NCBI GenBank assembly: GCA_015062685.1 | Contig: SUUE01000011.1 | Span: forward strand, 1-64,000 | Origin: Coriobacteriaceae bacterium | Lineage (GTDB): Bacteria > Actinomycetota > Coriobacteriia > Coriobacteriales > Eggerthellaceae | DNA: 64,000 bases | Reading direction: 5' to 3' | In this document: positions 59,152-64,000 of the stretch, one piece after another | Position numbering within the stretch: position 1 is the stretch's first letter | Layout of the letters: every line of letters starts with the position of its first letter | Position numbers and translations under genes: made by a program | The notes under the pieces: model-generated | Database searches by the model: none | What the model saw: only the letters and a program-made list of their open reading frames with translations | Told to the model about the DNA's origin: nothing

Positions 59152-59820
59152 CTACGCGCTCCAGAGGTACCCGACGCCGCGGACGGTCTCGAGGCGCTGG
59201 GCCAGATCAGGGCCGAGCTTTGCGCGGATGCGGCGCACGTGGACGTCCACGGTGCGCGATCCGCCGTAGTAGTCGAAGCCCCACACGTGCTGCAACAGCG
59301 CATCGCGCGAGAACGTGTGGCCGGGGTGGCGCACCAGGAACGACAGCAGGGCGTACTCCAGGTAGGTAAAGTCGACGGGGTCGCCGCCAACCGTCACCTG
59401 GTACGTCGCCAAGTTGATGGCCATGTTGTCGACGGTTATCAGGTCGGACCTTCCCTGCGATTCCGAACCGTTGAGCAAGAGCCTCACGCGCGCCGCGCAT
59501 TCGGCGCTGCCCGCGCCGTGAACGACGAAGTCGGATGGGACGATCGACGGGAGCCTCATGCTATCGAGGGCGTCCTCGTCGACGATCGCGAGCATGGGGC
59601 AGGAACGGTCGTCTGCCAGCGCCACGACCTCGTCAAGGCTGGCCCGCGCCGAGCCCCTCGCCTCGAAGATGATGAGGTCGAGGTTGGCCGAAGGCGCCAG
59701 CAGCTTCTTTATCTGAACGGTCGAACCCGCGGAGATCTCCACGTCGAACTCGGAGAGCACCTGTTGGAACTTGTAGGCGTTGTCCAGCGAGTCCGCTATG
59801 AAAACGACTTTCTTCTTCAT
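59152..59820 (-). CDS. Orphan OmpR-type winged-helix regulator (GlnR-like) coupled to glnA
   Basis: A 222-residue regulator. The N-terminal receiver-like domain (KKKVVFIADSLDNAYKFQQVLSEF...LDLIIFEARG) lacks the Asp phosphorylated in true receivers: the site reads EARG. The C-terminal DNA-binding domain is typical: VDFTYLEYALLSFLVRHPGHTFSRDALLQHVWGFDYYGGSRTVDVHVRRIRAKL...VRGVGYLW. Its ATG overlaps the glnA stop (TAATG). This pattern (unphosphorylated pseudo-receiver, next to glutamine synthetase) recalls actinobacterial GlnR, which controls nitrogen genes. No histidine kinase is nearby. It probably regulates glnA among others. Confidence 0.87.
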   Translation of the reverse strand: MKKKVVFIADSLDNAYKFQQVLSEFDVEISAGSTVQIKKLLAPSANLDLIIFEARGSARASLDEVVALADDRSCPMLAIVDEDALDSMRLPSIVPSDFVVHGAGSAECAARVRLLLNGSESQGRSDLITVDNMAINLATYQVTVGGDPVDFTYLEYALLSFLVRHPGHTFSRDALLQHVWGFDYYGGSRTVDVHVRRIRAKLGPDLAQRLETVRGVGYLWSA

Positions 59821-61157
59821 TAGAGCACCGCCAAATAGCGTTCGAGCTCCCAAGGGCTCACGTGCTGCAGGTATTCCATCCACTCGGCGCGCTTCGTCTC
59901 CACCAGATAGGAGTGAATGTGCTCGCCGAGCACCTCGCGCATGAGGTCCGACGCGGCAAACAGCTCGACAGCCTCGCCCAAGTTCGTCGGCAGCATCGCG
60001 AGGCCAGAGTCCGATGCGCCCTTCGCCGCGCTCTCGAACAGATTGCGGTCCTCGATGGGATCCTCGGGAGTCAAGCCCTCCTCGATGCCCGCGAGGCCGG
60101 CGGCGAGCATGACGGCAAATGCCAGGTAAGGGTTCGCCGCAGGGTCCGGGCTGCGCAGCTCGATGCGGCAAGCGTCCGGTCGGTGCGGTCGGTAGCCGGG
60201 CACGCGCAGCAGCGTCGAGCGGTTAGTGCGCGCCCACGACACGCATGCAGGCACCTGCCCCATGTCGGTCAGGCGCTTGTAGGAGTTCACGTACTGGTTG
60301 GTGATCAGGCAGAACTCGGGGGCGTACTTGAGGATGCCCGCGATGTAGTGCTTCGCCAGGTCGGAAAGGTTGTAGCCGAGCGGGTCGTTCGCGTCGTAGA
60401 ACAGGTTCTCGCCATCGGCGTTCACGAGGCTCTGGTGCACATGCATGCCGCTGCCGGGCGCGTCGAAGAGCGGCTTGGGCATGAACGAGGCGTACACGCC
60501 GTGCTCGATGGCGATCTCCTTCACGACCAGCTTGTAGGTCATGACGGCGTCCGCCATGGACAGGGCGTCGGTATAGCGCAGGTCGATCTCGTGCTGCGAG
60601 GGGCCGTTCTCATGGTGCGAATACTCGATGGGAATACCCATCTTCTCGAGCGCGAGAACGGTGTCGCGACGCAGGTCGGAAGCGTAATCGAGACTCGTCA
60701 GATCGAAGTAGCCGCCCTTGTCGAGCACGGTGGGCGACTCGGCGTCCTTGAAGTAGTAGTACTCGACCTCGGGCCCGACGTTGAAGTTGTAGCCGGCATC
60801 AGCCGCCTTGTCGACCATCCTGCGGAGCACGTGGCGGGGGTCGCCCTCGAACGCAGCCCCATCAGGCGTACGGATATCGCAGAACATGCGCCCTACGGCA
60901 TTATCGGAAGGGCGCCACGGAAGAACCTGGAACGTCTCGGGGTCCGGGAACGCCAGCATGTCCGATTCCTCGGCGGGGCTGAAGCCCGCAACGCAACTGC
61001 CGTCGAAGCCCATGCCGTCGACGAACGCGTTCTCGATCTCGGAAGGCGATACGGCGAACGACTTCATCGTGCCGAGCACATCGGTGAACCACAGGCGCAC
61101 GAAGTGGACGTCGCGGCTCTTAATCGTCTTCAGAACGAAATCGACCTCTGGATTCAT
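59820..61157 (-). CDS. glnA: Glutamine synthetase, type I
   Basis: A 445-residue enzyme condensing ammonia and glutamate to glutamine. Visible are DGMGFDGSCVAGFSPAEESD, GPEVEYYYFKD, SHHENGPSQHEIDLRY, PGSGMHVHQSL, and IELRSPDPAANPYLAFAVMLAAG. The adenylylation Tyr of the NLY motif in enteric enzymes is Phe here (RNLFESAAKG), so GlnE-type control is unlikely; the short length also fits the GSI-alpha group. An AAAGGGG ribosome site precedes the ATG. It is followed with a 1-nt overlap by the GlnR-like regulator. Confidence 0.96.
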   Translation of the reverse strand: MNPEVDFVLKTIKSRDVHFVRLWFTDVLGTMKSFAVSPSEIENAFVDGMGFDGSCVAGFSPAEESDMLAFPDPETFQVLPWRPSDNAVGRMFCDIRTPDGAAFEGDPRHVLRRMVDKAADAGYNFNVGPEVEYYYFKDAESPTVLDKGGYFDLTSLDYASDLRRDTVLALEKMGIPIEYSHHENGPSQHEIDLRYTDALSMADAVMTYKLVVKEIAIEHGVYASFMPKPLFDAPGSGMHVHQSLVNADGENLFYDANDPLGYNLSDLAKHYIAGILKYAPEFCLITNQYVNSYKRLTDMGQVPACVSWARTNRSTLLRVPGYRPHRPDACRIELRSPDPAANPYLAFAVMLAAGLAGIEEGLTPEDPIEDRNLFESAAKGASDSGLAMLPTNLGEAVELFAASDLMREVLGEHIHSYLVETKRAEWMEYLQHVSPWELERYLAVL

Positions 61158-61213
61158 CTGGATCCCCTTTAGCTATAGCGGCCAAACAAACTAAACATTT
61201 GGTATACGACAAA

Positions 61214-61241
61214 AGTCCGCCCGCTGAGCAGCGGGCGGACT
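61214..61241 (-). terminator. Terminator between the ChW L,D-transpeptidase gene and glnA
   Basis: A 12-bp perfect GC-rich stem (AGTCCGCCCGCT and complement) with a 4-nt loop. Followed on the minus strand by TTTTGTC, about 30 bp after the stop of the L,D-transpeptidase gene. Confidence 0.8.
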
Positions 61242-61272
61242 GACTACATCATTTTTCAAAAACCCTTAGCGG

Positions 61273-63693
61273 CTAGTTGTAGATCCTGATCTTCGTGCCG
61301 GCGGGGATGTTGTCGTAGATCCACTTGGCGTTGTCGATGTCCATGCGCACGCAGCCATGCGTGGAGTAGACGCCGAGCGGGCCGTCCATGAGCTCGAACG
61401 TTCCCTCCCTGTACATGGCGGAATGGAACAGGTAATCGCCCCAGATCTGCGTGTAGTAGTAGCAGGTGTAGCCACTGCCGAACGAGTAGCCCTTGATGCC
61501 CACCTCGTAGTCGCCGGTGACCGTCGGCATGTCCAAGCGGCCGTTCGAAACCTGCCAGTTCTTGTAGAGCGACCAATTGTACTGGCTGCCCTTGAAGATG
61601 CACAGCCAATGGTTGGTCAGGTCAACAACGATGGCATAATTCGTGCTGCTCCATAAGCCGCTGATTGCGCGGTGCGCGCGTGGAATCGCGGGGTTACCCA
61701 CGAACGACGAAGCCTCGAGCCTCCAGCATTGTGTCGCGGAATTGGAGTTGTCGTGCGAAACGACGTTCGCGCCCTTACCGCCCGAGCCTTCGGCCGTCAT
61801 CATTTTGCCGGAACCCTTATTGGTGAAAGAAATACCGCCGGCGCGATTCATCGAAGCGTCCCATTTCTGCGCAGCCGACCCGTTCGCCTTGAATTGGCGC
61901 ACATTCGCCCCGTTGACTTTAGAGGCATTGCCAACCTCAACAGCCAATTCACTATTAGCGTTGACAATAGAGTACGTGCTGCCGCCCACATTGCGGAATA
62001 TGTATGCCTGGGCGCCACTTTCGTTGGGGCTAAACACCCGCACATTTGCACCGCTGTCGTAACTACCATCAGCAACATCGAGGCCCATGCCCATTGCAGC
62101 GTTCCTGACCTTGTACGTTCCATCAGGGATGAGGCCGGTTGACGCAAAGGTCCATTTGACACCACCATTTGCGACCACGGCGCTTCCATCAGAAGCGGTC
62201 ATAACGCCACCCGCCGCATTGGCAATCGTATAGCCCCCATCCCAGGCGGAAAGCCTCCATCGATGGTTGCTAGCGGCCTCGTCACTCAATTGAACAACAC
62301 TGCCGCCGCTCGAAGCCAAGAACAACCCTGAATTGACAGACTGCAACGAAATCAACCCGCCGCCCTCATTGCGCAAATAGTATCTTTCGGGCATATCGTT
62401 ATTAAATATCGCAATCCGCGTTTGCGAACCTGAACTAGCATTTGAATTTGCAAGATTCTTCTCAACATCACCTGCGACGGTGACGAAATACGTGCCTTCA
62501 TCCAAACCGAGAGATGAGCCCTTTTTCACGAGCTTGACCTGGATAGCCTCAATGCGCAGCGAACGCCCACAAGTCCCAGAAACGCCGCCGTTGAGCGTCC
62601 AAGGTTGCCAGCCGAGGTTCTGCACGTGAGCGCGGTAGACGACGTCAAAATGATCGGCCAGACCGCCCGTCAATCTCAGCTGCACGGCCTCCATGCGCAG
62701 GGACTGGCCTGAGGTTCCGCCATACCCTGCCGTGTATCCCATCCAGCCCTTGTTCTGAACGTGGGCGTTGCATTCAATCGTGCCACCATAGATGCCGGGA
62801 GAAACCTGAAGGTTAAGCGCCTCCATGCGCAGAGCGCGGCCGGAAGTGCCAACCGTCTCCCCGTCGGCTGCCCAACTGAGCCAACCGTCGTTCTGCACAT
62901 GGGCCTGAGCGCGCACGCCGATGATTCCATCGGACGGGGCGGTCCTTGACGCTTTCTTCGCAAGTCTGATCTTGAGCGCCTCGACGCGCAGGCCCTGGCC
63001 ATGGGTACCCGCAATAGCACCGTTGCTCACCTCGTTCTGCCAACCGATGTTCTGCACATGGGCCTGATAGAAAACGTCGTACCACTGCGACGCCTCGTCG
63101 GTAAGCATGATGCGAAAAGCCTCGACGCGCAAGGACTTGCCATGCGTGCCGCCGCCAGTGCCCACTTCTTGCCAGCCGATGTTCTGCACATGGGCCTGCA
63201 CCTGGACGCCGCCGGAAACGCCGTCGAGCGAGAACTCGACCTCTTCCATCCTTAACGCCCTGCCCTCGGTGCCAACGTAAATCGTATTGCCGGAGCTATT
63301 CGCCTTTTCCCAGCCTTGCCAGCCGTCGTTCTGCACATGGGCGCGAACGCCCAAAGTCACATTAGGGGCAGCTTCTTGAGCTGTGAGCTCGGCCTGCGCC
63401 TCGAGAGCAGGCGCCCCTTCGCCCTCGGCTTGAGCAGAAACCTGCGGATCGGCAGCCGAGCCGCCCTGGCCGGAAGTCGCGGTAGACGCAGCTTGATCGA
63501 CGGCAGGCGCCTGCGCTCCGCTTGTTGCCGGCATCTCGCCCACGGCTTGCGAGGCGAGTTGCTGACCGGCGATGGCGGGATCGGACTGTCCGTCAACCTG
63601 CTCACCAGCGAAGGCGACGGCGGGAGCAACGCAGAGAAAAGAGACAGCCAGCGCGAACAAGGCCGACCAGCTTGCGAAAGTTCGAGGAATCAT
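61273..63693 (-). CDS. Secreted ChW-repeat / ricin-like / L,D-transpeptidase protein
   Basis: An 806-residue exported protein. The order is: signal peptide (MIPRTFASWSALFALAVSF...AFAGEQ), Ala/Gln-rich linker, then six ChW repeats. Each ChW repeat holds AHVQNxGW followed by GTxGxxLRxEAxxxxL (roughly residues 120-420). A ricin-type beta-trefoil-like region with QxW-style repeats follows (~430-660), then a YkuD catalytic domain with FHSAMY and YSTHGCVRMD at the C-terminus. The His/Cys pair is intact, so it likely cross-links peptidoglycan or anchors itself to it, while ChW and ricin-like parts may bind wall or host glycans. The start at 63693 is set by the signal peptide; a start at 63738 is unlikely. 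Confidence 0.9.
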   Translation of the reverse strand: MIPRTFASWSALFALAVSFLCVAPAVAFAGEQVDGQSDPAIAGQQLASQAVGEMPATSGAQAPAVDQAASTATSGQGGSAADPQVSAQAEGEGAPALEAQAELTAQEAAPNVTLGVRAHVQNDGWQGWEKANSSGNTIYVGTEGRALRMEEVEFSLDGVSGGVQVQAHVQNIGWQEVGTGGGTHGKSLRVEAFRIMLTDEASQWYDVFYQAHVQNIGWQNEVSNGAIAGTHGQGLRVEALKIRLAKKASRTAPSDGIIGVRAQAHVQNDGWLSWAADGETVGTSGRALRMEALNLQVSPGIYGGTIECNAHVQNKGWMGYTAGYGGTSGQSLRMEAVQLRLTGGLADHFDVVYRAHVQNLGWQPWTLNGGVSGTCGRSLRIEAIQVKLVKKGSSLGLDEGTYFVTVAGDVEKNLANSNASSGSQTRIAIFNNDMPERYYLRNEGGGLISLQSVNSGLFLASSGGSVVQLSDEAASNHRWRLSAWDGGYTIANAAGGVMTASDGSAVVANGGVKWTFASTGLIPDGTYKVRNAAMGMGLDVADGSYDSGANVRVFSPNESGAQAYIFRNVGGSTYSIVNANSELAVEVGNASKVNGANVRQFKANGSAAQKWDASMNRAGGISFTNKGSGKMMTAEGSGGKGANVVSHDNSNSATQCWRLEASSFVGNPAIPRAHRAISGLWSSTNYAIVVDLTNHWLCIFKGSQYNWSLYKNWQVSNGRLDMPTVTGDYEVGIKGYSFGSGYTCYYYTQIWGDYLFHSAMYREGTFELMDGPLGVYSTHGCVRMDIDNAKWIYDNIPAGTKIRIYN

Positions 63694-63824
63694 GGGAACC
63701 TCCGAAATCTTAAAATACGTGATAACAGCGTACCACAACAGGCATCGGCAATTCGATGCGGAAAAGCCTTTTGCGCGCCTCGTTACGCTAGAATCGAGAC
63801 AACGTTATGCTGGAAGGATTAGTC

Positions 63825-64000
63825 ATGCTTAAGCATACCAAACGATATTTTGCACCATCTGCAGCAATTGTCTGCGTATCAGCAGTTGTCACGGTCATCT
63901 GCATGCTTCTCGCATTCCCCAATTCGGCCTTTGCAGAAGAAGCATTTGGAGCATCCACCGCTCCCAGAACGTCGGTCGAAAATGCTCAAGCGACGGAAGC
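63825..64000 (+). CDS. Secreted protein, N-terminal fragment (runs off the window)
   Basis: Fifty-eight codons of an ORF beginning MLKHTKRYFAPSAA. It shows a signal peptide with a hydrophobic stretch (IVCVSAVVTVICMLLAF) and a likely cleavage site after NSAFA. A GGAAGG ribosome site lies 8 nt before the ATG. It is divergent from the ChW L,D-transpeptidase gene (131-bp gap). The mature part visible (EEAFGASTAPRTSVENAQAT) is too short to assign. It is probably another wall-associated protein, but this is only inferred from the neighbour. Confidence 0.8.
   Translation, partial: MLKHTKRYFAPSAAIVCVSAVVTVICMLLAFPNSAFAEEAFGASTAPRTSVENAQATE

Overview
The window is a GC-rich chromosomal stretch from an actinobacterium, most likely of the class Coriobacteriia (Eggerthella/Slackia-like). 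This rests on overall gene content and protein style: Ser/Ala-rich lipoprotein linkers, a single-chain transketolase, ChW-repeat wall proteins, an exported Old-Yellow-Enzyme-type reductase and GlnR-like nitrogen control. No prophage, transposase, integrase or CRISPR array is visible. No gene-free gap exceeds 300 bases.

Layout. 1-2.6 kb: the 3' part of a large surface protein (repetitive carbohydrate-binding/beta-helix region plus a Gln-rich tail). 2.7-16.5 kb: a molybdenum/tungsten region with a gamma-carbonic-anhydrase-like protein, moaC and moaA (molybdopterin synthesis), a first ABC importer (modA-modB-modC, minus strand), a LysR regulator, a 52-residue unknown ORF, a GGDEF/EAL protein, modD, and a second importer (Tat-type binding protein, permease, ATPase; plus strand). 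16.7-21.8 kb: a His-tailed winged-helix regulator, an HdeD-like membrane protein, ligA, NAD(P)HX dehydratase and acpS. 22-25.2 kb: a LysR regulator followed by a Tat-exported FMN/Fe-S/FAD reductase. 25.3-29.3 kb: glgB and a second GH13 glycosidase. 29.4-30.2 kb: tmRNA, tRNA-Gly and tRNA-Pro. 30.3-31.4 kb: rdgB and ybaK. 31.7-42.3 kb: an L,D-transpeptidase, a small ORF, smpB, an acidic repeat protein, rnr, a CtpA-like protein, ftsX, ftsE and tkt. 42.5-48.1 kb: a large P-loop/BTAD regulator and secA. 48.3-58.9 kb (all minus): prfB, rsfS, nadD-yqeK, proA, proB, obgE, rpmA, rplU and polA. 59.2-64 kb: an orphan winged-helix regulator coupled to glnA, a ChW/ricin-like/L,D-transpeptidase protein, and the start of another secreted protein.

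The most unusual structure is non-coding. At least five long inverted-repeat elements lie 3-22 bp from the 3' ends of genes. Two share an identical 53-bp core while their flanking arms differ in sequence but keep self-complementarity. Two others are perfect 46-bp and 38-bp inverted repeats. One palindrome with 23-bp perfect arms, exactly 138 bp long, sits in frame inside rnr near its catalytic aspartates. A second family (near tRNA-Gly and next to the L,D-transpeptidase) shows compensatory base changes between copies and ends in hairpins whose stems differ completely in sequence.

Functional links: ssrA, smpB and rnr, the core of non-stop mRNA rescue and decay, lie within 8 kb together with two unrecognised ORFs flanking smpB. 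ftsE-ftsX-ctpA form a division/wall operon, but the CtpA-like protein has Ala where S41 proteases have their nucleophilic Ser. RF2 has SPT in place of the usual SPF stop-codon-reading motif.
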